A stretch of DNA of 64,000 nt from Clostridium gelidum (GCF_019977655.1 NZ_AP024849.1:4621001-4685000), one strand, 5' to 3'. Positions 53,402-63,533 are shown, numbered from the stretch's first letter. Notes: generated by a model from the sequence alone, not told the origin. Numbers and translations: made by a program.

Positions 53402-55381
53402 TTATTCCCTTCTCAAAGACTCTACTGGATCTAATTTTGCAGCTTTATTTGCTGGTAATAATCCAGATAAAGTACTTATAACAATACTTGCTGCAACTCC
53501 AAATACTCCATAAGAATTCTTTATTAAAACTAAATTAATGCCGAACAATTTATTTGATATAATATTTATACCTTTCATTAATAAAAGTGCAAATCCAAGT
53601 CCAACAATCCCACTAAAGAATCCAATTAAAAATGCCTCACAAATAAAAATTCTTCTTATATCTTTTTCCCTTGCACCAATGGCTTTAATTATTCCTATTT
53701 CTTTTGTTCTTTCTACAACACTAATATACATAACAACTATTATCATAATTGATGATACTACCAAAGATATTGCTGCAATCCCTGATAATACATATGTTAA
53801 AATACTTATCATTTGATTAAACATTTCTGTCATTTGTTCTTGTGAAGATCCTGAATATCCAAGTTCCTTAATCTTTTCTTTAATTGCAGTTGTATACTTA
53901 ACACTAGCTATATTAATATACATTACATTTGGTTTTAATTCATATTCATTTTCTGAATACAATTTTTCTAAATCCGAATAATTTAAAAAAACAGATTTCA
54001 TCACTGCTGTTAAATCTCCGCCTGCTGTAGTATAAATTCCACTTACAATAAACTCTTTAGTTAATATTTTTTGATTTACCAAAATATGTAGACTTACTTT
54101 TTTTCCAATAACCTCTCCACCAAGTTTATCATTTACAGATTTATTAATTAGTACCTCACCTTCACTCGGCAAAGCTCCTTCTTCAAGATTTGAATCTGTT
54201 ATATTTGATGATATAGTTGAAATCCTCATTAAATTACTTTCTTTACCACCATACTCTAATGAATTAGCACCCATAGAAATTTCAGTAAACCCTTTTTCTA
54301 CAGAAGATACATTTTCTATCTTAGATAAATTTTGTATGTCCTCTTCTTTAAATGAGTTTGGTGTGTTAATATTAGGTTTTTGTATAGTAGTAATATCTAA
54401 GTTAACTGTTTCGTCTTCATTGCTAGGCATATTAACCTCTATTACTTGCGGATTCACATAACTCTTCATGGTCTTATTAAAATATTCCTTAACTCCATTA
54501 CCCACAGATAACATTACAATAATACTCATTATTCCAATACTTGCTCCTATTGAAATAAATATATTACGTATTAATTTTTCCTTCATATTAACAAGAGCCA
54601 GCTTTATGGCAGATGTTAGATTTAAATTCTGCCTTTTCTTATTAATATTAATTTTGTCTTTATGAACTTTCTCTTCATTAGTTTTATTTTCTAATTCAAA
54701 AACTTTTCTATCATTAATTATTTTACCATCTGCTATTTTAATTACTCTACTTGAACAAGAGGCTACTTTTTCAGAATGAGTAACCATAATTACAAGTTTT
54801 CCGCTTTGAGCAATCCCCTTTAATATATCTAAAACTTGCATTGATGTCTTAGAATCTAAACTACCTGTAGGTTCATCAGCAATAATTATTTCCGGATCAT
54901 TAATTAAAGCTCTCGCAATAGCAACCCTTTGCTTTTGACCTCCAGATAATTGATTTGGTTTTTTATTTATATGGTTTTCCAAACCGAATTCTGTTAATAT
55001 TTCTTTTGCACGTTTAATTCTTTCTTTTTTTTTAACATTTGATAATGTCATCGCAATTGTTACATTATCCAAAATAGATAAATGTGATATTAAATTGAAA
55101 CTTTGAAACACAAATCCAACCTTATTTTTCCTATATTTATCAAGTTCTTTTTTTCTAAACTTTCTAATATCTTTTCCATCTACGAATAATTCTCCACAAT
55201 AATCTGAATCTAATCCGCCAATTAAATTCATTAATGTAGATTTCCCGCTACCTGATTCTCCAATAACAGATACTAACTCTGTCTTATTAAAAGATAGATT
55301 AACATCAAGTAGTGCATAAAATTTCTTATTACCATTCAATTTATAGCACTTATTAATATTGTTTAATTCTAATAAACTCAT
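53402..55381 (-). CDS. MacB-like ABC exporter, fused ATPase and FtsX-type permease
   Basis: A 659-residue fusion. The ATPase (residues 1-225) has Walker A GESGSGKST, signature LSGGQKQRVAIARAL and Walker B IIADEPTGSLD. The FtsX-like part has one membrane segment (about 275-300), a 210-residue extracellular domain and three C-terminal segments (about 530-655) with the motif RTKEIGIIKAIGAREKDIRRIF. In Gram-positives such proteins expel peptides or sense antimicrobials; the substrate is not evident. No adaptor protein or two-component system is adjacent. Confidence 0.9.
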   Translation of the reverse strand: MSLLELNNINKCYKLNGNKKFYALLDVNLSFNKTELVSVIGESGSGKSTLMNLIGGLDSDYCGELFVDGKDIRKFRKKELDKYRKNKVGFVFQSFNLISHLSILDNVTIAMTLSNVKKKERIKRAKEILTEFGLENHINKKPNQLSGGQKQRVAIARALINDPEIIIADEPTGSLDSKTSMQVLDILKGIAQSGKLVIMVTHSEKVASCSSRVIKIADGKIINDRKVFELENKTNEEKVHKDKININKKRQNLNLTSAIKLALVNMKEKLIRNIFISIGASIGIMSIIVMLSVGNGVKEYFNKTMKSYVNPQVIEVNMPSNEDETVNLDITTIQKPNINTPNSFKEEDIQNLSKIENVSSVEKGFTEISMGANSLEYGGKESNLMRISTISSNITDSNLEEGALPSEGEVLINKSVNDKLGGEVIGKKVSLHILVNQKILTKEFIVSGIYTTAGGDLTAVMKSVFLNYSDLEKLYSENEYELKPNVMYINIASVKYTTAIKEKIKELGYSGSSQEQMTEMFNQMISILTYVLSGIAAISLVVSSIMIIVVMYISVVERTKEIGIIKAIGAREKDIRRIFICEAFLIGFFSGIVGLGFALLLMKGINIISNKLFGINLVLIKNSYGVFGVAASIVISTLSGLLPANKAAKLDPVESLRRE

Positions 55382-55552
55382 ATTTATGTTCTCCTTATGT
55401 CCATTTTGTTACAAAATTTCCATATGATTCTCTTATGGTTTTTCTGAGAACCTACAATATCAGTTTGCTACAATAATTTATACTCTATACATGTATTTAC
55501 CTTATGACTCCTGTTTTTTAATTTTTAAACAGAATAAAACTTCCGCAAATAA

Positions 55553-55584
55553 AAAAGCAGATGAATTAGTTTTTCATCTGCTTT
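55553..55584 (-). terminator. terminator of the polysaccharide operon
   Basis: AAAAGCAGATGAA pairs with TTCATCTGCTTT (12 bp, 8-nt loop) and is followed by a T-run on the minus strand, 34 nt past the last gene of the cluster. Confidence 0.88.
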
Positions 55585-55617
55585 CTTATTTGATTAGCTC
55601 TATAGTTCTCTTGTGAA

Positions 55618-56259
55618 TTAATTCCAAGTTACATTTTCATAAATGGTTTTTGCAGGTATACCTCCCACAAGACAGTTTGTAGATACATTTTTACTTACAA
55701 ATGCTCCGGCCGCAATAACGGCCCCATTACCAATTTCAACTCCCTTTAATATTGTAGCCTTTGAACCAATCCATACTTTATCTCCTATCACTACCTTTTT
55801 TACACTTTGTTTTTTTACACCATCAATTATTAAAATGTGTTCATCAGTATCCAGAATATTAACATTCCATGATATTGCACATTCTTCCCCTACCTGAATC
55901 TCTTCTCGACATTGAATTCTTGAATTTTCATTAATATAGCTGTTATTGCCAATCTTTAGTATTGCATCATTTCCTATCATTACTTTTGTTCCCTTGCAAA
56001 TTTCTACTCTACCATTAACAATAAGTTTTCCATTTTCATATATATCCACAACTGTTTTAAACGGTAAACTAAACCTACAGCCTATAAATAATTTACCTTT
56101 GTTAACAATTATTTTAGAATTTTTGTGTAAATTTAATTTAGTACCTTTTCCGATAAATATTTTTGCTTTAAATTTTACCGAATAATATAGTGATTTTATT
56201 ATTGAAATTTTACAAAAAACAAAATAAATCTTTTTCGTTATTCTTTTTAATGTATTCAA
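55618..56259 (-). CDS. hexapeptide-repeat (LbH) acyltransferase
   Basis: A 213-residue left-handed beta-helix protein. Hexapeptide repeats ([IV]-G-x-x) begin about residue 48; the C-terminal IGDKVWIGSKATILKGVEIGNGAVIAAGAFVSKNVSTNCLVGGIPAKTI carries the acetyltransferase signature of the WcaB/LacA/CysE group, and a His in DTDEH is the likely catalytic base. The substrate would be a sugar in the surface polysaccharide. It is the last gene of the cluster. Confidence 0.87.
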   Translation of the reverse strand: MNTLKRITKKIYFVFCKISIIKSLYYSVKFKAKIFIGKGTKLNLHKNSKIIVNKGKLFIGCRFSLPFKTVVDIYENGKLIVNGRVEICKGTKVMIGNDAILKIGNNSYINENSRIQCREEIQVGEECAISWNVNILDTDEHILIIDGVKKQSVKKVVIGDKVWIGSKATILKGVEIGNGAVIAAGAFVSKNVSTNCLVGGIPAKTIYENVTWN

Positions 56260-56306
56260 TTTGTATATCCTCCATAAAATAACCCCAAATTCTGTTTGGC
56301 TCTTTT

Positions 56307-57464
56307 TTATGAGTTTGCTCCGAACTTGCTAATAGCAATCCTTTTTACTTTTCTTAAAACTCTTTTTGTAAAACATTCTTTAGTATATTTCATCATAAGA
56401 TTATTAATAGGTGTTCTATTTTTTTTATATTCAATAAAGAACTTATCCCTATTAGAATGTACTGAACAAGACTTAATAATATTAGGATTATACTTTATTG
56501 CATGTTCCAATTCTGATTCTACTACTTCAAATTTATCATATAATAAATTAAATAATTCCTTGCCCTTTTTAGTTTTTGTAATAACAAGAGAAACACCTTT
56601 TTTTTCGTCATAATCCGAAAATTTAGTTGAAGCACCCCAATAGTCTGCAACTGTAATATCACTTCCACTTCTAAAATTATTAGATTTGCAATTATAACAA
56701 GAAGGCCTTAATATTAAGTTACTTAAAAAAGCTTTGTAATATAAATCATCACCTGAATTCTTCAAATACACTTTGCTATTAGCAAAAGTGATTTTTAATG
56801 CTTGAATGGCTAATTCTTTTGCTCTAAAATTAATATTTACAATGTTTTCTTTAAATATGTCTTTTATATAACATAAATAGCTTTTAAATACACCTGGTGA
56901 AGGAACGCCATGACATACTATATCAAATAATATTAAGTTATCATTTGATTTATTAAGATAATTGTTTAAGCCAGCTATCTGGCATGGAGTTCCTGAAAAT
57001 AAAACTAATCGATTCTCTTTTAAATATTCTTTAACTTTTTCAAAAGATTCATTAATATCACTTTGTAAATATTTTGAACCCCTTAGTTTTTGTAAATCTT
57101 GTTTGTTATCAATCATCATATGCATAACTTCAAACTCCTCATTAAATCCTGCACCATATACTATACCGTTATTATCTAGTACATAATCAGCAATTACTGA
57201 AAAAACTCCACCAGATGAACTTTTGAACTTAATTTCCTCATCCTTACTTTTACATGCATAAATACCTGGCTTCATATCATAAATATTTATATTTAGCATT
57301 GGACAAACTTTTTCACATAACCCACAATCAGTACATTTTTCTTCATTAACTTTAGGATATAAAAAACCTTCTTCATCCATCTTCATATTAATACACTGCT
57401 TTGGGCATATATTATTACAAGCTGCACAACCACAACATTCTTTTTTTGAATTTATTTTAATCAT
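56307..57464 (-). CDS. coenzyme F420 hydrogenase/dehydrogenase beta subunit-like (polysaccharide cluster)
   Basis: A 385-residue protein with two ferredoxin-type 4Fe-4S motifs at the N-terminus (CCGCAACNNICPKQC and CTDCGLCEKVCP, residues 10-58) and an FrhB-family domain that resembles FAD/NADPH binding proteins. In polysaccharide clusters of clostridia and Bacteroides such genes regularly neighbour polysaccharide pyruvyl transferases, as here (60391-61536); their biochemical role is not settled. Confidence 0.85.
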   Translation of the reverse strand: MIKINSKKECCGCAACNNICPKQCINMKMDEEGFLYPKVNEEKCTDCGLCEKVCPMLNINIYDMKPGIYACKSKDEEIKFKSSSGGVFSVIADYVLDNNGIVYGAGFNEEFEVMHMMIDNKQDLQKLRGSKYLQSDINESFEKVKEYLKENRLVLFSGTPCQIAGLNNYLNKSNDNLILFDIVCHGVPSPGVFKSYLCYIKDIFKENIVNINFRAKELAIQALKITFANSKVYLKNSGDDLYYKAFLSNLILRPSCYNCKSNNFRSGSDITVADYWGASTKFSDYDEKKGVSLVITKTKKGKELFNLLYDKFEVVESELEHAIKYNPNIIKSCSVHSNRDKFFIEYKKNRTPINNLMMKYTKECFTKRVLRKVKRIAISKFGANS

Positions 57465-57482
57465 AAAATACTCTCCTCATAT

Positions 57483-57510
57483 AAGGCACAATTAAAAAAT
57501 AACAAGTCCA
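57483..57510 (-). repeat. family 2 element, one end only
   Basis: AAGGCACAATTAAAAAATAACAAGTCC is the complement of the right end of the 62755-62960 element; the other end is absent. It lies between the wzx and FrhB-like genes. A truncated copy. Confidence 0.6.
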
Positions 57511-57519
57511 TTAACCAGC

Positions 57520-59034
57520 CTATTTTCTTCTTTTTAACATACTTTTAATTCTTAACAGTACACTTTTAAATTGTTGCTTATCGAATATAAAATAAATAAT
57601 GCAAATAACTACTGCTGAATATGTAAAAATAACAAAAGCATATAAACACCACTGAACGATATTCTGTATATTAATATTAATAAATATGAATGGAACTATA
57701 ATTAGTCCTATTGCAATAAATGTATAAATCAATCTAAAAATAGTTTCTTTTACGGGTAAATGTGTTACATGTTTAGGTATAAATAGAATCAAATCAATAT
57801 CTCTATAAACATTTGATAAACACAATGCTATTAAAACACCTGCCAACCCAGTAAAAGGTGTCAATATTACTCCTGAAATAATAACAATTACTGCCTGTAT
57901 AGTAGATTGAACTTTAGTTTCTTTATATAATCCAGCAGAAATTACTAGCATCCCTTGTGGTGTTTTTATATTGTACAAAAAACCATTTATAACAAATAGA
58001 AATCCAATTAATGGTTGATTATAGCTTACATCTGTTATACCATTTGTATATATTTTTACAAATGACATTATCATTACCAGTGCAGTTGTATATACAACCG
58101 TAATCAATCCATAGTATGTAAATTCAAACTCTCTATATGCCTTTTGTAAAGTCTTAATATCTTTTCTTGCAATAATATCGCCAAATGAAGCAGATAATCC
58201 ACTCATAAATATGTCAAGCAGACTTGAAATTCCAGATACCACCATATTAAATATTGAATAAACACTAACACTTTTCAAATTAGTAAATATTGTTGCGAGT
58301 ACTGTAGGAGCACCTTTTTGAACAACATTTAAAACTTGCAAATAAAGTGCATCCCATCTTTTGTCTAAAGCTTTTTCATTTGGCTCAGCCTTGTAATCTA
58401 TATATGAATATTTCCTATGAGTATATATCATTAAAATTAATGAACGTAAAAAAATTGATAGTAAAGCTATAAGCTCTAACAAGACAATATTAACTTTAAG
58501 TTTTGCTAATGATACAACAATAATTGTATTTAATATCATATGAACAATTGATGCAAATGAAATTACATATGACTTTTGATCAGCAGATATAATTGCTCTA
58601 TATTTTGCCAATGTAAAAAATTCCAAGGTGCCACTCACGCCCATGATTAGTACTAATGTTCCAACAAATAAAGGCGATAAATATTCAGTTTGTACAAGTA
58701 TTGGATAGACGAAAGCAAGACCAATTACTAATAAAACAAATATATATCCTGAAATATAATAAAACTTCTTTGCTGCAGAAACTACTCCATTGATAGCCTT
58801 GTGATCATTATCAGCTAATGGTTTATATAATGCATATATGGCTGCGCCTGACAATCCTGCCTCAACTAAATTAAAATACGAAATAAACTGAGTAATTGAC
58901 GAAACAAGTCCATTTATTTCCGAACCATATGTTATAAGCATAACTCTTGGGGTAATAAATCCAACTACCATTACAATAACTTGATAAATAGCAGATGAAA
59001 TTGTATTATACATAAATTTTTGTGATCTAGTCAT
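57520..59034 (-). CDS. polysaccharide flippase (Wzx/MATE-like)
   Basis: A 504-residue membrane protein with about 12-14 predicted segments of the polysaccharide biosynthesis (PST) export family, which flips lipid-linked repeat units across the membrane. The N-terminal half is Wzx-like (RVMLITYGSEINGLVSSITQFISYF). It ends in a short basic tail. Located between the polymerase (59130-60398) and FrhB-like genes. Confidence 0.9.
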   Translation of the reverse strand: MTRSQKFMYNTISSAIYQVIVMVVGFITPRVMLITYGSEINGLVSSITQFISYFNLVEAGLSGAAIYALYKPLADNDHKAINGVVSAAKKFYYISGYIFVLLVIGLAFVYPILVQTEYLSPLFVGTLVLIMGVSGTLEFFTLAKYRAIISADQKSYVISFASIVHMILNTIIVVSLAKLKVNIVLLELIALLSIFLRSLILMIYTHRKYSYIDYKAEPNEKALDKRWDALYLQVLNVVQKGAPTVLATIFTNLKSVSVYSIFNMVVSGISSLLDIFMSGLSASFGDIIARKDIKTLQKAYREFEFTYYGLITVVYTTALVMIMSFVKIYTNGITDVSYNQPLIGFLFVINGFLYNIKTPQGMLVISAGLYKETKVQSTIQAVIVIISGVILTPFTGLAGVLIALCLSNVYRDIDLILFIPKHVTHLPVKETIFRLIYTFIAIGLIIVPFIFININIQNIVQWCLYAFVIFTYSAVVICIIYFIFDKQQFKSVLLRIKSMLKRRK

Positions 59035-59062
59035 TGTATTCTCCTATTATTGTATTTACTCT

Positions 59063-59107
59063 ATCAAGTGAAACTTGATTCAGGTGAGTTTGATCCTCAT
59101 CTGAATC
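59063..59107 (-). repeat. two overlapping hairpins in the wzy-wzx gap
   Basis: ATCAAGT/ACTTGAT (59063-59079) and GATTCAGGTGAG/CTCATCTGAATC (59077-59107, one mismatch) share three bases and cannot form together. There is no T-tract. An attenuation-type or processing structure is conceivable. Confidence 0.45.
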
Positions 59108-59129
59108 TTAGCTCTGAACTTATCTAAAT

Positions 59130-60398
59130 TCAAACTCTATATAACTTTTCAATACTTGAAACCATAGATATACATAAAACATAAATCAAAAATTGACCTG
59201 GATTATAGAAAGGGTTTCCAGTCATACCATAGGCTAGCCAAAATAATTCAATAAACAATGCAAATATTAACAGTTCCTTATGCTTTTTTTCTAATATTTT
59301 CTGTTTATTTGTAAATAAATAAATTGCTTTTATTAGAGATATAGAAAATGCCATACAAAAAAGTATTGTTCCAACTATACCTGTTTCAGCTAATAATCCT
59401 ATATATGTATTATGTGCATATGAATTCCAAACTCCCCATGTTCCATAAGTAGTAAAATAATTATTAAATGTATTTAAGCCATATCCAAATAATTTATTAG
59501 TTTCATACATTTCCATTGCTGCTGGCCATAATGCCGTGTCTCTTCCACTTGTATCTATTGTCCCACTATCAGTAACTAATAAAAGTCTTTCAATTATTAT
59601 TTGTGTTTGTGGAATAAATGTTATAGCAATATAACAAAGTATTATACTAACTAATATCAGAATAATAAGCTTCCTATATTTCGCTTTTCCTCTGTGAACA
59701 AAAAAAATAAACATACATGCTGCAATCGGAATTAATGTTAATGATCTTTTACCAGTTAAAAATATAGCAATAAGGTATGCGCCTAACAATAAAACATGCT
59801 TTACTTTGAATTTCTCATTCGTTAGAAATTTTGCAAATACTGCACCTATTCCAAGTACCATAGCTACTGCTGCATTAGCTTTTTCTGCTAATATTCCAGA
59901 ATATATCCCTTGGCTAACTTCTATATATAAAAGATCCAACGAACTGGGTACTACTAAAGAAGATAAATAGTTAGTCATTAAATCTTTAATAAACGCATTC
60001 AAAAAAATTGTTATTGCTAAGAGAATTGTTATTGGCACAATTTTAGAAAACAATACTTCAAAAAATATAATTTCAAAATCAATCTCTAAAATAGAAATAC
60101 TGATTAATAAAAAAATCACACACTCCATAGATAACAAAGGATTTTTTGAATAGAAAATATTTAATATACTAAAACTAGATACTAAAAGCCAATTTACTTT
60201 TAGAAAATTTAATCTATAAATATGTACATTTTTCATTAATAAAAGTAGAAAAATTAAAATAGCTATTAAATACATTGCTGATGTATGATATAAAATAGTA
60301 GAATTAGTAAATATCATAAAGTATATACTAATAATTAGCCCTAAATATGTAACACCTGACAAATATCTTAAATTTATTATATTATTTTCATTATCCAT
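59130..60398 (-). CDS. O-antigen ligase/polymerase family protein (Wzy-like)
   Basis: A 422-residue membrane protein with roughly ten to twelve segments and a large extracellular loop (GYGLNTFNNYFTTYG, about residues 290-340) with the WzyC/O-antigen polymerase-ligase signature (NSYAHNTYIGLLAETGI). It likely polymerises the repeat unit of the polysaccharide. Its 5' end overlaps the pyruvyl transferase gene by 8 nt. Confidence 0.85.
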   Translation of the reverse strand: MDNENNIINLRYLSGVTYLGLIISIYFMIFTNSTILYHTSAMYLIAILIFLLLLMKNVHIYRLNFLKVNWLLVSSFSILNIFYSKNPLLSMECVIFLLISISILEIDFEIIFFEVLFSKIVPITILLAITIFLNAFIKDLMTNYLSSLVVPSSLDLLYIEVSQGIYSGILAEKANAAVAMVLGIGAVFAKFLTNEKFKVKHVLLLGAYLIAIFLTGKRSLTLIPIAACMFIFFVHRGKAKYRKLIILILVSIILCYIAITFIPQTQIIIERLLLVTDSGTIDTSGRDTALWPAAMEMYETNKLFGYGLNTFNNYFTTYGTWGVWNSYAHNTYIGLLAETGIVGTILFCMAFSISLIKAIYLFTNKQKILEKKHKELLIFALFIELFWLAYGMTGNPFYNPGQFLIYVLCISMVSSIEKLYRV

Positions 60399-61536
60399 TA
60401 ATTATTCCCTTTTCATTTTTTGCATCAATAGAAGTATTTTTCATGCTATTTGATAATTTTTCAAGATAATCTAGAGCTGACTTTTTTTGAGTTTCTAAAA
60501 TATTATTAACAGCTTTATAATCAATGCAAGAATTAGTTATACGATTTATACCTTCACTATTGAAAATTTGCTCATTAAGATTCAACATATTTAATAAATC
60601 AATTACTCTAAAATTCTTTTTACCATTTTTAGGCACAACTTCACAATAGAATGTCTTTTGAAATAAAATAGAAAAAGCTGTTCCATGAAAAGAATTAGTA
60701 ACAACATACTCAGCACCAGCAAATAAGTCCAAAAAATCTGTTGGTGAACAAAATCTAATATATTCTGCTGTTGAATTCTTTTTAAATCTATCATTTAAAT
60801 AAACTAATTCACAACCAATTTTCTTAGCGAGATTTTCAGCAAAGGGTATTAAATTATTTGGCGAGGCTATTGTATACATTAAAATATATTTACGTTTTCT
60901 TTTAACTGGATTTATTATAGAAATCCATTCTTCTTTAGATAATAAAAATACAGGATCCAATGAAATATTAATATCCTTTTCAAACATTTTCTTAATGATA
61001 TTTCTTCCGCTTTCTTCTCTTACAGAAATATTAGCAAAACCTTGTAATAATCTTTGATATTCTTCTACATAATTATTAGGAATAGAATCAAATCCAAAAC
61101 TTGCAGCATAAGAATTTTTCTTGTAATCATCTTTAACAAAATCTAAAAAATAAGTTTTATCAAAATCTGTGCATTCATAATTAAACACCTGATCACTTCC
61201 AGTAATAAATAAACCATATGTGTTTTCAATTTTAGCTAATTCTTTAATATTAAAATATTTCTCTTTACTTAAATTAACCTTAAGGTTTATAAATTCATTA
61301 AATTTTTCTCTCATTTTTTTTCTTGTAGAATAATAGAACATATTACTTACTACAACTTTTAAAATATTTTTACTATTAAATTGTATTGGTGCATAACTTT
61401 TTTCAATTACTTTACATCTATAATCAATAACTTCAGCATCAACACCTAAGTTATTTAAAGCTTTCCTTAAAGCATATGTTTGCAAAACTGCTCCGTAATT
61501 TAGTGCTCTATGAAATGTTAATATTCCTATTTTCAT
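60391..61536 (-). CDS. polysaccharide pyruvyl transferase family protein
   Basis: A 381-residue PS_pyruv_trans (CsaB/WcaK) enzyme that adds ketal-linked pyruvate to sugars, giving the polymer negative charge. It starts with ILTFHRALNYGAVLQTYALRKAL and has VTNSFHGTAFSILF near residue 280, a family signature. The 3' end overlaps the polymerase gene by 8 nt. The associated FrhB-like gene strengthens the call. Confidence 0.88.
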   Translation of the reverse strand: MKIGILTFHRALNYGAVLQTYALRKALNNLGVDAEVIDYRCKVIEKSYAPIQFNSKNILKVVVSNMFYYSTRKKMREKFNEFINLKVNLSKEKYFNIKELAKIENTYGLFITGSDQVFNYECTDFDKTYFLDFVKDDYKKNSYAASFGFDSIPNNYVEEYQRLLQGFANISVREESGRNIIKKMFEKDINISLDPVFLLSKEEWISIINPVKRKRKYILMYTIASPNNLIPFAENLAKKIGCELVYLNDRFKKNSTAEYIRFCSPTDFLDLFAGAEYVVTNSFHGTAFSILFQKTFYCEVVPKNGKKNFRVIDLLNMLNLNEQIFNSEGINRITNSCIDYKAVNNILETQKKSALDYLEKLSNSMKNTSIDAKNEKGIING

Positions 61537-61665
61537 AATTATCCCTCTCTTTATTTCAACATATATATATTAGTTTATTCAGAAAACGATATCATTTCGA
61601 CTACTCTAGAGATAAATTTTATTAAGAAATCATTTTATACAATATATTTTTTTCATGTCTATTTA

Positions 61666-62673
61666 TTAAATATTACTTTTGATATTTTTGATTATCCTTT
61701 TTATAATTTGAAAATAATATATTAAATAAATATTTTTATTTAATATTAGATTACTTTGAAATGCTAATAATCTATTATCATAATTTACAGTATTGCAAAC
61801 ACTATTTAATTTTTCATTATAAACTATTTGTTTAATTTGCTGTAATTTTAATTTTTGGGAATTATCCTTATTCGCAACAATAGCTAAAAAGCATCCTTGA
61901 ACAAATTTAACAAAATATTGATTAATTAAATTTGAGTTATATTTAACACCAAATACCTCATTACAAAATGCTATTACTTCTGTATAACCTCTCAAAATCG
62001 TTTCATAGTTAGTTCTTTTATATAGTTGCTTTAGAGCAATTTTCGGGTTTATAAAATAATTATATAATGGATCACTAATAATTGATATTGAAGAAATGTT
62101 TCTCATATATTCAAGATTAAAGACTAGATCTTCTCCAAGACTCAGGTTTTTATCAAAGTATTCTTTTATCTTACTTTTTAAAAATAATTTATTCCAAGGA
62201 GTGCTTATGAGCTCTTTTACGTATAAATTGCCGAAAATTTCGCCACTATTATTCATATTATTTATGAATAAATTTTCATAATTAATTACCTCATCTAGAT
62301 ACCCTTCACATTTTTTATATCCACATATAACCAACTCACAGTTATTTTCTTCTGCTGTATTTATCATTCTTTCACACATATAATCAACAAGTGTATCATC
62401 ACTATCAACAAATTGAATATATTTTCCGCTAGCTTTTTTTATGCCCAAATTTCTCGTTTCAGAGACCCCACTATTAGATTTTTCAAAAAATCTAATTCGC
62501 TTATCTTTTTGTAAATACTCTTTACAAATCAAAGAAGATTTATCTTTTGAGCCATCATCAATTAATAATAATTCAAAGTTTGACATAGTTTGTCTAAGGA
62601 TACTCTGTATACAATTATGTAAACTTTTTTCTGCTTGATAAATTGGCACAATAATTGAAAGAGTTGGTTCCAT
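61666..62673 (-). CDS. glycosyltransferase family 2
   Basis: A 335-residue GT-A enzyme: N-terminal LSIIVPIYQAEKSL, the DDGSKDKS motif (about residues 38-46) and the metal-binding FVDSDDTL (DxD type, about 95). It adds one sugar to the lipid-linked repeat. The last 130 residues are variable and include no obvious membrane segment. It precedes the 303-bp gap holding the full family 2 element. Confidence 0.9.
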   Translation of the reverse strand: MEPTLSIIVPIYQAEKSLHNCIQSILRQTMSNFELLLIDDGSKDKSSLICKEYLQKDKRIRFFEKSNSGVSETRNLGIKKASGKYIQFVDSDDTLVDYMCERMINTAEENNCELVICGYKKCEGYLDEVINYENLFINNMNNSGEIFGNLYVKELISTPWNKLFLKSKIKEYFDKNLSLGEDLVFNLEYMRNISSISIISDPLYNYFINPKIALKQLYKRTNYETILRGYTEVIAFCNEVFGVKYNSNLINQYFVKFVQGCFLAIVANKDNSQKLKLQQIKQIVYNEKLNSVCNTVNYDNRLLAFQSNLILNKNIYLIYYFQIIKRIIKNIKSNI

Positions 62674-62754
62674 TTTATTCCTCCCTTATAAATTATATAA
62701 TTTTACATTTGTTTCAATATTGAGATAAAAAATATTATTTCTTCATATTTTCTA

Positions 62755-62960
62755 TTAAGGCACATGAAAGAAAATAACAAGTCCAAAATGCCATGCATAT
62801 TTTTCATCAGGCAAGGAGACTGATTGTGCTCATAGCAAGCCTATTAGTACAATCTGCCGACGCAGGATGATGGAAAATGGGCACATTAGAAAAGAGTAGC
62901 TGTGCTACAATACGGAACTTTTCTCGCAGATGGACTTGTTATTTTTTTGATTGTGCCTAA
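62755..62960 (+). repeat. family 2 hairpin element, full copy
   Basis: Ends: TTAAGGCACATGAAAG and TTTGATTGTGCCTAA with inner AAAATAACAAGTCC/GGACTTGTTATTTT, giving imperfect terminal repeats of about 28 bp. Inside are ATTTTTCATC/GATGGAAAAT, GATTGTGCTCATAG/CTATTAGTACAATC (about 62821-62856) and GAAAAG/CTTTTC with a nested GTAGC/GCTAC. It occupies almost the whole gap between the GT2 and acetyltransferase genes and holds no ORF. Confidence 0.82.
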
Positions 62961-62975
62961 GTAAGTATAATATAA

Positions 62976-63533
62976 TTAAATATTTTTAATTATCACTGCT
63001 GGACTACCTGCACAGACAACCCTACTTGGAATATTTTTAGTAACAATTGAATTTGCACCAATTATAACATGTTCTTTTATGTGTGTATTTTGCGTAACTA
63101 CTGCATTAGTGCCAATCCAAACATCTTTTTCAATATTTACTGAATTAATTATAAAACCTTGATCTTTTATAAAACCATCTTTACGATATTCATGATCATG
63201 ATCATAAATCGATACATTAGTTCCAATAATACAATTTCCTCCTAAAGTAATACTTTTAAGAGCAATTAATCTAGAATAAGTATTTATAAAAGTGCTTATA
63301 CCTAGTTCTATACTTCCACCGGAATAACATTCAAGAGTAGTAAAATCGCTTAAATAAACACCTGGTTCAATTTTAATGTAACTATTTTTATCAATTCTTA
63401 ATTTAATTCCCTTTCCAAAATATATTGGTTTAGCATTTTTATCTATTTGCAGTATTAATCTTTTTCCATATTTAATTTTAAAATACCCAATGCGTAATGC
63501 AGAAACCATCCATTTACATATTTTGGTTATCAT
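62976..63533 (-). CDS. hexapeptide-repeat acetyltransferase (WcaF/LacA-like)
   Basis: A 185-residue left-handed beta-helix acyltransferase. Hexapeptide repeats cover residues 50-165 and the C-terminal block (NVEIEKDVWIGTNAVVTQNTHIKEHVIIGANSIVTKN) with His in DHDHEY is typical of maltose/galactoside O-acetyltransferases. I start at ATG 63533, with AAGGAGG 13 nt before it; the upstream ATG at 63566 has no ribosome binding site. It probably acetylates a sugar of the polysaccharide. Confidence 0.87.
   Translation of the reverse strand: MITKICKWMVSALRIGYFKIKYGKRLILQIDKNAKPIYFGKGIKLRIDKNSYIKIEPGVYLSDFTTLECYSGGSIELGISTFINTYSRLIALKSITLGGNCIIGTNVSIYDHDHEYRKDGFIKDQGFIINSVNIEKDVWIGTNAVVTQNTHIKEHVIIGANSIVTKNIPSRVVCAGSPAVIIKNI

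Noticed and set aside
60603..60794. 63-codon minus-strand ORF within the pyruvyl transferase gene
   Set aside because: It is in a different frame of a conserved coding sequence and shows no ribosome binding site.
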